This document shows, piece after piece, positions 22,174-33,009 of a DNA stretch of 64,000 nt. This DNA comes from Cladosporium sp. IMV 00045 (taxonomy: Eukaryota > Ascomycota > Dothideomycetes > Cladosporiales > Cladosporiaceae): assembly GCA_001931905.2 (NCBI GenBank), contig MSJI02000904.1, positions 1 to 64,000 on the forward strand, given 5' to 3'. The notes beneath the pieces were generated by a model. It was not told where the DNA came from. It worked only from the letters and a program-made list of their open reading frames with translations, and made no database searches. Positions within the stretch are counted from its first letter, which is position 1, and the number at the start of each line of letters is the position of its first letter. A program made the position numbers and the translations under genes.

Positions 22174-22949
22174 TCAATGAACCACGGCGACTATAGTTTG
22201 AGTTTGAGTTGAGTCTTGTGTCCTCAAAAGGATGCATGAAGGATTTTGCTCTTCGTATAGACATCGATGCAAAGGCAACGTCAAACATTGCCATGGCGAG
22301 TTGCATGAACCCAGGCCTTGAGCTACGGTGATTTTTCGCCCTTTGGCGAGGGGGGCCTCGCAATCTGACACATTATGCGGCAAAAGACGGGTGCTCGAGT
22401 GATTTATCATTCGCCAGCACCGGCACTAGGCGATTGCCGTCAACAATTGCCGATTTCACGTTACAGAGTGATCATGGACTTCGCGGGGGTAAGCAAATCA
22501 TTGTTAGCACATATATATTTTGAAGGTTCGCGTTGCTTACCTGAAATCGATCGTTGTAAAACTCTTTCTTCTTTCATTCAACTCAAGCCGTTTTGCTGCG
22601 TGGTCGAGATGTTGGAGGGGCAAAAATCATCGTTCGGTTATCGTACATAAAGCCTCCAAACATATGAAAAAATATGGCTAATGATACATGAGTACAGGCG
22701 CCCTCCAAAGAATGAATAGAAGTATGAGAGCCTTGTCTCGTTTCTGCAATATACTGTGCATAGACGAGACATGGCGCAAGACTTGAAGAAATAGAATCAG
22801 CGGCTGGAAAAGGGACGAAAACGGCTGAAAGGATCCCGAAACCTCAGATTGTTCAAGCCAAAGCCCATCGAGGTGCGTTCAGAAAGAGACTGAGCGCGCC
22901 TTCAAGTTGAACATTATCTTGAAAATGAAGCATGAATATTCATCTTCCC
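22174..22949. other. Intergenic, gene-poor
   Basis: 776 bases with a small GC-rich inverted repeat (GCGAGG / CCTCGC, 22346-22361) and no supported gene. Confidence 0.3.
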
Positions 22950-23552
22950 TCAAAAATAAATCTGGATGTTCATGACGACAGGCTCTTGCAAGACCCAAAG
23001 CATGCGCTGCATGATATGCTCCCAATCTTTGGCCGATGTTTTGCGTGAGATTTTGATCCCATTGTTGACATAAGTCTGTCTTGCATCCTCCGACATGCCT
23101 TCACGGCCCTCGACACGAACAAGAAACATCCTGTATTCTGCTGAGCCGCGTTCCTCTTTCAGCAATCCAGCCAATCTGGCCCGCAGCTTGCTGATCTTCA
23201 GCAGGCTCCCAAGTGGGAGCTGGAACTTGCCGGGCAGATCAGGAAGCCAGGTGATGAAGGTTGTGGATTCGTCGATCAATCTCCCATAGTCGAGAGGATT
23301 TAGACTACCAAAAGCCATCACGCCAAATCGATCCTGCATGGAGGTATGGGCGGTCACACTTCTGGGTGGTGTGCTGGCACGGCTAGCCGGTCGCTCTGGA
23401 TGCTGGTTAGCGTAAGGAACAACTCTAGTGGAGCCTTGACCGGTCTCGTGCTCTTGGATGAACACTTGGTGACCTCAAGTCTAAGTGGGGATATTACCGG
23501 ACTGGTCGATATCTCGGACCACGCGAGGTGCTACACAGGCGATGGTCGACAT
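22950..23552 (-). CDS. Hypothetical protein, two-exon model
   Basis: Not recognised. The minus-strand frame 22950-23452 is open for 166 codons and has protein-like content (MQDRFGVMAFGSLNPLDYG, LPGKFQLPLGSLLKISKLRA, DWEHIMQRMLWVLQEP). No ATG begins it, so a first exon is inferred at 23498-23552 (MSTIACVAPRVVRDIDQS), joined by a 45-base intron (GTAATA...CCAAG, 23453-23497) that keeps the frame. About 185 residues. No signal peptide or membrane span seen. It converges with the APH pseudogene. The exon model is tentative; an internal Met start at MQDRFG is possible. Confidence 0.45.
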
Positions 23553-25813
23553 GACTTCTGTCACCTAAAGAACCAATTTGACCAGAGAGGAAGAGGAAGG
23601 ATTTCGCGCGTAAGATCACGCAACCCAAGGGTATCGTCAGTGTATTCAGGAAGCAGGATGATATGATGGGAAGATGAATGAGTCAAAGCAGAAAGGGAAA
23701 TCCGTCTACCTTTTGAGCACACAGCAACTGGAAATCTCGAGGCAGCTTTGCACAAAGCCCAGCAACCAGCAGATGCCTGAGTGCCTACAGACAGTATGGT
23801 AGGATACAACAAGGACCATCTGAAACACGAGCACAGACGAAAGAAAAAAGATCATGGCGGTGGCGAGGTGTGGATGGGGGCACCTGTTTTCTAGAATACC
23901 AAGAAGGGCCGCAGCGGCCCGGCAACGCGAAGGTCAAACATTACTTGGAAGGGAGGTGCACGTATTAGGGGATGTTCAAGCGTGACTGCGCGACGTGCTC
24001 GCGGCTCGCGAAGTTGCAGGGCAGTGGGAAGTCGCTAGAGCATTGGCAAAGAGGGGGAAGCGAGATCAAGGATGCTTAGATAGATTGGGGCACCAGATAG
24101 CGTCGGCCTGCCGCCTGATTTTATGCTAGGGTTTGTAATTTACTCGTGAACGTAAGGCGTTGATGCAGTGTTGACGGGGAAGGACGCCCGACTGTTCGTG
24201 CCTTATTGATCCTGGCATTGGATGACATGACAATGGATTAGTAGGGTTTCTTCAAGATTCGACCCAAATGGAAAACGACAATATCTCATCGTTCGTGGCT
24301 CGGCAAACACGCGAATGCACGTGCTTGTTCGCACGCACTTGAAGCCTTCTTCAATTCCCAGCAATTGCAGTGAGACCTCTTACGTGTTTTGTAAGGGAAG
24401 AAAATAACTTGAACGTAACAGCCACTACGCCAGGCATAATGAGTTTCGTCTGATTTTCAAACATTTTTAAAGAAGGCTGACCACCATAAGGACTGACACT
24501 CACGCCTTTGTCACCGTTACGTGACCTTCTTAGCTGTCTTTTCCAGAGACTGTCAGTATCATTTTTGGGCGTTGTTGCTGTCTTGATCATCATCCTGAGC
24601 CTGAAGAATGAAGATACGGTCCAGAGTGCATTTGATGTCTCGCAATCATCTCCTGCTATTGTGTCAATAATGGCGTCTCGACGTCAGTAGTGAGATCAAC
24701 CGGAAGGAGTGGTTTTCTCTTTCACTGATCCAGATAGATTGTTGTCGCGGATTTCGGCTCACTCTTCCCGCAAGTGAAGATCGAGCCGGGGTAGTAGCGC
24801 CTGGGAGTTTAGGTTAGCAGGCTGCAGGGGGGGCATGCCCCAGATACTGTCAGTTTTCTGCTTGAAGCGTTTGGGCGATCTCCAGGCTTTTGGCGAATTT
24901 TGATACCGATTGCATGGGCGCGTCGGCATTCGATAGACCAGGGTTGCTGCTGGTAGGCGCCGGTGGCAAGCCTGGGGTTCCCCGTGGGAGGTCCGATCCG
25001 CCCGTTGGCTGTTTGATCTATGCATTTCCATCTGCAGACGGGCTATTCGTTTGGCGGCTCGCCGATTTTAGCGAATGGCTCCCTTACCGGCAGTTGGAAA
25101 GGAGCCGCAGCCAGAGGCGAGCATGATTCATTCATCTACAGCCGAGTAGAACCTTGCGAAATGGAAAATGATGAGGAAGGCCGGATTGGTCATTCTGGCC
25201 TTCCGGTGAGAGCCTCATCTATTCCATACTCCTGATCTAGCCCCAATCGGAAAGGTAAACATTCCTTGAGCGTTTGTTCTTAGATAAGTCTATAGGCTTT
25301 TCCTGGTCAAAGGGCGCTAATCACGGCGCCAGGCGCGCGTGTGAGTGAAAGATACGAGCCAATCTGGACCATTCCGCCCCCCTTTCAATATAGCGGTTTC
25401 CAGCGCATCTAATTTGGTCTTGTCTTTTGATAATTCACTAATCTCGCCCAAAAGAGGCAAAAGCTTGGATCCAATCCGCGCACTCGGGTGCGTGTAAGTG
25501 AAACAACCAGAGCCAACCAGAAGCCAGTCACTGTTCTTTCGGGAATTCCATAGAAGAGAGTGTTAGGCGGGTATATTGTCGAAGGTACCGGTTCCATGGG
25601 TGATGGGTTGAAAATAGAGGGGGGTCCTGCTGCCCAAACGGTCCGGAAACGCCCCACAAATAGAATGATGACTAGCTCAATGTTTAGCAAGCCGTGAAGG
25701 GCTGGGGTTATATTTTGTGGTATACCGTTGTTAGGATCGATCGCTCTAGATTACTTTATCTGCTATACATGGTAGTTTGTACAGGGCTGTCATCATACCT
25801 GGTTCATGCCCGC
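23553..25813. other. Long gene-poor stretch
   Basis: 2.26 kb without a recognisable gene. A GC-rich block at about 24760-25240 is open in several frames but none resembles a known protein. Two imperfect direct repeats occur at 25338-25363 and 25491-25517 (GCGTGTRAGTGAAA then GAGCCAA). It may hold a decayed element, but no terminal repeats or transposase motifs were seen. Confidence 0.3.
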
Positions 25814-27007
25814 CTAGTTCTCTCCAAAGACGAAGATACCCTTTCCGCTCCTGTAGCCTTCGAGCGTGCCCTGAACAGCATCAACCAACTCCTGTTGCTT
25901 CGTGCCAATATTCCAATGCACGGGGACCATGGGCGTATCCTGGAACTTGCCCTGCCTTGTGAGGTCCAAGACTTCATCCACGCATTTCTTCTTCTCTTCT
26001 GGGTTGTTCTTGCTCCATTTGCTGACCCAGAAGCCATCGAAGCTGATGTTCTTGAAGATCAGCAATGGCGTGGGCAGAGTAACGGGCTGCTTGGACATGG
26101 CGCCGTAGGTGACAATGTGCGCTCCTTCGGAGAGGTGCTTGGCCATGTTGGTCACGAGCTTTCCACCCACGCAGTTGAGGCCAAGCTTCACTTGCTCACG
26201 GCCACCATTTGTCCATTCTTTGACCTTGTCCTTGAATCCCCGATCAGCGACCTCCTCGTCAGTGACAACGATGTCGGCACCCAGAGACTCAAGGTCCTTC
26301 TTCATTTCCTCGAATCCAGTCTCGCGCTTGCGGACAACGTTGATGCTCTTGTACCCCCAAAGCTTACCAAGCTGAATGGCCGCCCTGCCGACGCCAGAGT
26401 TGGCACCGTTCTGCATGAACCAGTCGCCGGGCTGCAATGTCGCGAAGTCTTTCAACATGCGGTAGGCCGTGCAAGGGTTGATGCTGACGGTTCCAACCTG
26501 CTCGGGAGTCAGACCCTCCTTGTTCTCGATCTTCAGAAGCGGGTCCGCGGTTGTTTGTGCGTGTGTTCTCCATGTGCCAAAGCCTGGTGCCTTTTGAATG
26601 ACCCAGTCGCCCTTTTGCAAGCCCTTCACACCCGCGCCGACCGCAGTGATTTCTGCAACACCCTCATTGCCGCCCACCGCCAGAGCCTCAGCGCTTCCTA
26701 GGTTTGTGGAGAAAGTCGGTTTTGAAGGGTATACGCCTTGAATCTGGTTGATGTCTGCTGGGTTGATAGGGGACGCGAGGAATCTCATGCTGACGAGGTT
26801 GCCATGAGGCGGACTGATAGAGTGGCCATGTAATTTGAGCACATCCTTAGGTTCGCCGTAGTCAGGGAATGTGAGAGCTCTTGCTTGCTCGTAGCCGTAG
26901 ACAGAGACTGAGCGGGCTTGCTGAGATCCAAGGGTGATAGGGGAGACAGTCCTGGTCTGTCGCAAGGCCGTCGTGCCGGCGCGGAAAGCTGGTCTTGTGA
27001 ACACCAT
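25814..27007 (-). CDS. ETR1: Mitochondrial trans-2-enoyl-CoA/ACP reductase
   Basis: NADPH-dependent last step of mitochondrial fatty acid synthesis (MECR/Etr1), needed for lipoic acid and respiration. Single exon, 397 residues from ATG 27007. The N-terminus is a basic presequence (MVFTRPAFRAGTTALRQTRT). The MDR fold shows SPINPADINQIQGVYP with the conserved catalytic Tyr, GNEGVAEI, then the nucleotide-binding region QNGANSGVGRAAIQLGK. GLNCVGGK and TYGAMSKQP follow, with FWVSKWSKNN near the C-terminus; it ends IFVFGEN. Full family length with no zinc-binding cysteines, as expected for this branch. Confidence 0.95.
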   Translation of the reverse strand: MVFTRPAFRAGTTALRQTRTVSPITLGSQQARSVSVYGYEQARALTFPDYGEPKDVLKLHGHSISPPHGNLVSMRFLASPINPADINQIQGVYPSKPTFSTNLGSAEALAVGGNEGVAEITAVGAGVKGLQKGDWVIQKAPGFGTWRTHAQTTADPLLKIENKEGLTPEQVGTVSINPCTAYRMLKDFATLQPGDWFMQNGANSGVGRAAIQLGKLWGYKSINVVRKRETGFEEMKKDLESLGADIVVTDEEVADRGFKDKVKEWTNGGREQVKLGLNCVGGKLVTNMAKHLSEGAHIVTYGAMSKQPVTLPTPLLIFKNISFDGFWVSKWSKNNPEEKKKCVDEVLDLTRQGKFQDTPMVPVHWNIGTKQQELVDAVQGTLEGYRSGKGIFVFGEN

Positions 27008-28438
27008 TTTGTTTGTGAAAATAAAGAAAAGCAGGAGACCGATGATCAGTCGCAGGATAGCGAGCGCATTGAACAGACGAAACAGCTTGAGCGATGACGT
27101 CGAGTTTAGGAGATAACCGGCCGGTCTAGCGGAACTCTAAACGCTATTCGCGACTTCATCTCGACCACTTCGTTCAGTATTACAAAACAATGTCATGGCC
27201 GTCGCATTCTAGGTTCTTATGATGTCTTTGATCCGAGTAATTAACCGTAATCGCTGTTCTGTTGCATTGCGACTAGGTTTAGCAATAATGTACTGCATCT
27301 CTCTGGTCGATGAGAGCCGATGAGAAACCACCGCTACGCGGAGAACTGGAATAACTCGATGGGAAAAAGCTTCACCAACAATCTTGGATAGAAACAGTGT
27401 CACATCCCAAATCAATATCTTTGTTGCTGATCGACAACGATCCTACATACCAACATTCACTGATAGGCATCAAGCTTGTTGAACTATTGCATAGTTACAT
27501 ATATAGAACAGAGATCTTCATGGTCCTGAAGTCAACTACTAGGCCACAGTTACTGACAATATGTTCACTATTCACTAAACACGTCAATCAAGGCTCCGAA
27601 CACTTCTTTTCCTGTGATGACCCGGCAAAATATCATGCCTAACTCCGACCTCCTCCAACCCAACACCCATCGCCAAACCCCACAATCACGAGCACTTCAG
27701 AAAGTACCCATTACTCGAAGACTCGCCCAGAAAGGTGTTGAAGCCATGTGCATCCCTCTAAAACAGCACTTCCACGCCAGACGCCAAACTCATGCGGATC
27801 GCAAAGCAGCGGCGCTGGAACTGAACGATCATCGAAGGACTAAGGAAGGCTTGCTGTTGATCGCGTTGAAGAAAAGGAGCTCAGTCAATAGTCTCACGCA
27901 TAGAGATCCAACCAAGGTTGGTGTGGCGAAGAAAGAAGGGACGAAAGACGTGGGGAAGGAGAAGGCGTGAGGGCGTTGGCGAAAATGGTTGACGGTCTGC
28001 CAGGCGTTTTGGTGGTATCGAGTTGGGAGGTTGCTGATATGCAGAGTAATTTTTGGAAAAGTCAGGTAGGAATGGCATTCATCGTTCCAAAAGCCTAAGC
28101 GTAGGAAATTCAAGTAGCAAAGATGCGATCCCAGTGAGTCTCTTCATTAAACATCCATATTGACGGGTCCCCCCGATGTTATGTAATACAATTGTTTGTT
28201 TGGCAGCATGCGTACAGAACAGTCGCGAAAAGGGGGTATGTCGCTCAACGCCAGGTTCTCCAGAGTGAAAGAAAAAGAAGAAGACAAGTGGGGGCAAGAG
28301 AAAAGAAAAAATCCCCCATGCATATGACAATGAAAATCCCTTCCCCAGGAAGGTACCGTGGATAGATCGCCCGCTTCAAGCTGACGGCGAAGGAGGCGTC
28401 ATGCGCTCGTTAGTCAGACTCGTTTCGTTTGTCCCCGT
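27008..28438. other. Intergenic upstream of ETR1 to next gene
   Basis: 1.43 kb, AT-rich in the first 600 bases. Its only notable open frame is the basic ORF at 27617-27970, listed separately. A long 3' flank of the next minus-strand gene occupies the right part. Confidence 0.3.
27617..27970 (+). CDS. Small basic ORF, doubtful
   Basis: 117 codons from ATG 27617 (MTRQNIMPNSDLL) to TGA. Very basic, with RRLAQKGVEAM and KKRSSVNS stretches, no recognised domain, no introns. It could be a real small fungal gene or chance. Listed because it is the longest frame with a clean ATG in this gap. Confidence 0.22.
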   Translation: MTRQNIMPNSDLLQPNTHRQTPQSRALQKVPITRRLAQKGVEAMCIPLKQHFHARRQTHADRKAAALELNDHRRTKEGLLLIALKKRSSVNSLTHRDPTKVGVAKKEGTKDVGKEKA

Positions 28439-29200
28439 TCATTTCTTGAACATGCCCTCGTCCCAGCCGAGATCTCCACCGTTTGATGCAGCTCCATTTC
28501 CCAAGCTCTTGATCTCCGGCAGCAACGGCGCAGGTTTGTAGTCGTGTTCTTCTTTCAACTGCTTCGCACTGTCTCTTGTCTCCGGGCGATTTGTCTCTGG
28601 GCGATCCTCTGCTACGGCATCCAAGTCGGCGGGGTTGTTGAGCATGAACATGCCGCTCTTGCGCTTGAACCAGCTGCCTGACTTGCTACGCTGGCGCATT
28701 TGGGGTCCACTGGAAGAAGAGCGCTTGAAGCTCTCTGGTTGTGAGGGTTGCGGGGAGGTGTCGGTCGAAGGGCGGCCGGCGTGAAGGGATGTGCGAGAGC
28801 TGCTGAAGGAATTGCGGAGGCTGTTAAGCGAGAAGAGCTTGCGCATGTTCGGGCTCTTTTGGTCGGAGGCCTTTGAGGGTGCTCTGTTTGGGCTGGGCGG
28901 CGACGCAGGAGTGTGGAAGCTATCGGTACGATCCATGATGTGGTTTGAAGATGCAGAGCTGGACCGCTTTGCTGATTCCTCGTTCTCTGGATCGGGTGTC
29001 GGCGGGAATTCGCCGGGGATGTCGTCTGCTGATGTGGGATGCGACGAGAGAGGTCCTCCTCCTGCGGTAGGCGGACGAGCAGAGGCTAGAGGGGACTTGG
29101 GAGGTGTGTATAGAGGCGCGGGGATGTTGGTGCCTGCTGTGAGAGAGAGATCGATGGGTTTGAGGGTAAGGTAAGATTTGCGGCGCATGTCTTTTGCCAT
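28439..29200 (-). CDS. Ser/Pro-rich hypothetical protein
   Basis: Not recognised. Single exon, 253 residues from ATG 29200 (MAKDMRRKSYLTLKP). Most of it is Ser/Pro/Asn-rich and likely disordered: TPPKSPLASARPP, FPPTPDPENEE, RKLFSLNSLRNSFSSSRTS. A possible short conserved module is GSWFKRKSGMFMLNNPADLDAV, abbreviated as SWFKRKSGMFML, and the end DLGWDEGMFKK looks constrained. No membrane span or signal peptide. The frame is open further upstream but without a better start. Many Ser-Pro sites suggest phosphorylation; that is inference. Confidence 0.65.
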   Translation of the reverse strand: MAKDMRRKSYLTLKPIDLSLTAGTNIPAPLYTPPKSPLASARPPTAGGGPLSSHPTSADDIPGEFPPTPDPENEESAKRSSSASSNHIMDRTDSFHTPASPPSPNRAPSKASDQKSPNMRKLFSLNSLRNSFSSSRTSLHAGRPSTDTSPQPSQPESFKRSSSSGPQMRQRSKSGSWFKRKSGMFMLNNPADLDAVAEDRPETNRPETRDSAKQLKEEHDYKPAPLLPEIKSLGNGAASNGGDLGWDEGMFKK

Positions 29201-30287
29201 TTTGACGTCGAACAGGGTGCAGGGCTGGGCGCTAATTGCAGTCCGGGTGTTACAAGGGTGTCGGAAACCAATGTTACACACAGCGTGGCGCGAGGGTAGA
29301 TGAATGAACAGCTTGGTAGGACAGGCGGTACTAATACCAATGCTTTCACCGCTGGTCCCACCGAGCGCACTAGGTTGACACAAAACGGGTGAAGAATATG
29401 TGACCCGGTGCCGAGCGTGGAGAAGAGTAGGAAAAGGAGTCGTTCATGGCCGGGCGATTCATGGCCTACGTGCTCCGGTGTTAAGTCAATGCAGGGCGGG
29501 CATCTGGGCTGCAGGTCGAAAGGCAGTCAAGCGGGAAAACGAGCCAATCGGGACTTTGAGCTTGATGAATTCAGCCGCGGACAGCGCATCTGGGCGAGTC
29601 ATCTTGGGACGGCAGATCGATGGGCAGTGAATGGAGGCCTCTCCGGTCCTGCACGTGTCTTGAGTGCCCTGCGGCGACCTTGATAGGATTCCCAGTGCCA
29701 GGACAGAAGAGTCTACGACCAGGCTAGATAGCACCATAGAGTTGCTAGAGCTCTCTCCACACGCCCGTTTCGAAACGTGAAACAATGAGCAGAACAGGGT
29801 TGAGGGCATAATCTTGATCCACTCTCGTAAACCCTCCATCCTCGCGTGGCATGGGCCGAGCAACCGAAGCTCCCGTATCGGCTCTGTGGGTGCAGGGATA
29901 TACGAACGGAAGATAATCCAGCAACAACGGGCAATCACATGGCAACCAGGTTCGTAAGGTGACGAGACAGATTTGAACGTTTTCTTCCGGTCCAAATTGC
30001 AACAATCACACAGATATGCATGCGGCGACATGTCGATATGCTCGTAGGTAATATTGTGGTGGTGGCTTGATTCTGACTGCGCTAGGCGAAATCGGGAAGA
30101 CACTCTGGCGGCCTCAAGCGTCAGGAATCCACTCGCTCAGAGCCTCATCACTCCAGACCTCCATCCACACACCGTCACATCGATCCATCCTCAAATAACA
30201 CATCACTTAAATCCACACAATACTTTGCCATCTATCTAACCACCTACATACATTCAAACATACATACACAAACTTCGAAATTCCACC
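29201..30287. other. Divergent intergenic region
   Basis: 1.09 kb between the Ser/Pro-rich gene (minus) and the small coiled-coil gene (plus). C/A-rich leader just before 30288 (CATACATACACAAAC). No gene supported inside. Confidence 0.3.
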
Positions 30288-30675
30288 ATGGCTGACTCCG
30301 CCCAAGAATACGAGAAGGCCCTTCAACACCTTGAACAGCTGCAAGTGCAGGTAGGCATCTTTCCATTTCAAACATTGACCATGGATCCTCAACTGATTCA
30401 CTGAATAGCTCGACACTCTTCGCTCCACTGTCCCCAATCTGGTTGCTCCTCTCGTCAAACCGCAAAACAGCAAAGCTCAAATGTTTGCAGAGATCAAGAA
30501 ATCCGCCACTACATCCACCACTCAACTCGCATCCTTCCGCGGGAATTGGTCATCTGAGCAAACTCAGCAAATGCTTGCGAAAGCACACGAGAGCGAGCAA
30601 AAAGACCGAGATCTCAGCAGAGGCCAGGAAGTTCAGGCTTTTGGATGGACTGAGAACTCCGAGAAGCAAGCTTGA
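30288..30675 (+). CDS. Small coiled-coil protein, hypothetical
   Basis: Not identified. Exons 30288-30350 and 30409-30675; the 58-base intron starts GTAGGC and ends AATAG. The start has a strong context (ccaccATGG). 109 residues: an N-terminal heptad-like helix (EYEKALQHLEQLQVQLDTLR), then VPNLVAPLVKPQ and a polar helical C-terminal half (MFAEIKKSATTSTTQL). Size and helix pattern recall small subunits of multiprotein complexes such as Mediator, but I cannot name one. It ends 91 bases from the convergent gene. Confidence 0.72.
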
Positions 30676-30766
30676 TGAGATATGCTTGCTATTAGTATGA
30701 TGTTTATCATACACCGCAGATACACGAGACCACCCGAAGTGCATCCTGCACCAAAGATGTCCACCA

Positions 30767-31450
30767 TTAGACCTTGGGTCTTCCTCCTGGATATAGGCCA
30801 TCCTGCCATGGAATTCTGCTCCACCAAACCTCATCCGCCGTCTGATGGCTTAGCGGATTGTTATCGCGTCTCCTTGCACCCACTCGCCATTGCGCCTCCC
30901 TCCAGACCCTGTTTGGAGTCGCCGTACAGCTCCAATTCGGTGGCTCGTACTTCCTCGTACGGAAGTTATACTTAGCGCCCTGGCGCGAGCTGGTGTTCGT
31001 CCAGTTCGCATTGAAAGAGTCCATGAACTCAGCAGGAATCGCATCCATGTCCAGGTTTTGCCTCTCCCAGAGTCGTCTGGGGTCTTCTGGCCACAGCGTC
31101 CACTGCTCCTTGCGCGGGCGATCGCGCATGAGCGTGCGCTTGTCGCCGGTGATGGTGATGAAGACGTCCGGACCTTCGCCTGTGAGGGCGTCTTTGAGCC
31201 TGCCCCAGGATCCAGTACGTTTGCCGTCATTGGGGCGCGTCCAGTAGTATTGGGGCTTGTGATGGCGGAGCTTTTGGTCACCTCGCCACCAACCATCTCC
31301 CGGCTCCCACCGGATGAAAGGTTGTTCCAGCGGATAGGAGCGACGTGGACCGCGGTTATCCCATGGATTGATCCCGTAACGCCGATTCCATATGTTTTGT
31401 TGGTATTGATCTGCGGGCTGCCACTGTGGATCGACGTATCGACTTGCCAT
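30767..31450 (-). CDS. Hypothetical Trp/Arg/Pro-rich protein
   Basis: Not recognised. Single exon, 227 residues from ATG 31450 (MASRYVDPQWQPADQYQQ). It is unusually rich in Trp, Arg and Pro: NIWNRRYGINPWDNRGPRR, RWEPGDGWWRGDQKLRHH, KEQWTLWPEDPRRLWERQ, SRIPWQDGLYPGGRPKV. No signal peptide or membrane span. The composition is even over the whole length, which argues for real coding. It converges with the small coiled-coil gene. Confidence 0.7.
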   Translation of the reverse strand: MASRYVDPQWQPADQYQQNIWNRRYGINPWDNRGPRRSYPLEQPFIRWEPGDGWWRGDQKLRHHKPQYYWTRPNDGKRTGSWGRLKDALTGEGPDVFITITGDKRTLMRDRPRKEQWTLWPEDPRRLWERQNLDMDAIPAEFMDSFNANWTNTSSRQGAKYNFRTRKYEPPNWSCTATPNRVWREAQWRVGARRRDNNPLSHQTADEVWWSRIPWQDGLYPGGRPKV

Positions 31451-31895
31451 AATTGCTCGGAGTGGTAGTTGTGAGGGCTTTTGGAATGGTGTCAAGATTG
31501 GGGCATCTTCGCAGGGGATTTCTTGGCTATATACTCTCAGCTATGCAAACATTTGCCAACATTTCCTTTCAGCTTTGGTGTGTTCGCTTCCCAAACCAAA
31601 CGGAGCAAAACCCACAAGCTCGAAAGTCATGTCGACATCAAGCAATAATTGTTGGATCTACTAGAATTTACGAAAGGCTGTCATCCAATGAGACGTGATC
31701 GATATCATTTGTATGCCAAACATATGAAAGCCTCTTTGATAGTGCTGTAGAATGGTATCTGCTCCCCTTTTAAGCCGGCCCTGGCCGTCCTCAAACCCTC
31801 ATAAAGAAAAAGGGGAAAAGAAAACGCCTCAACACGCCAACGCTCCCTGTAAAACACAAGCCCGACAAACAGACCAACAATAAAATGTCAAACCC
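31451..31895. other. Intergenic, promoter of Trp-rich gene and DPM1 3' flank
   Basis: 445 bases, no coding signal. A-rich patch near 31800-31830. Confidence 0.3.
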
Positions 31896-33009
<1,114 letters not shown>

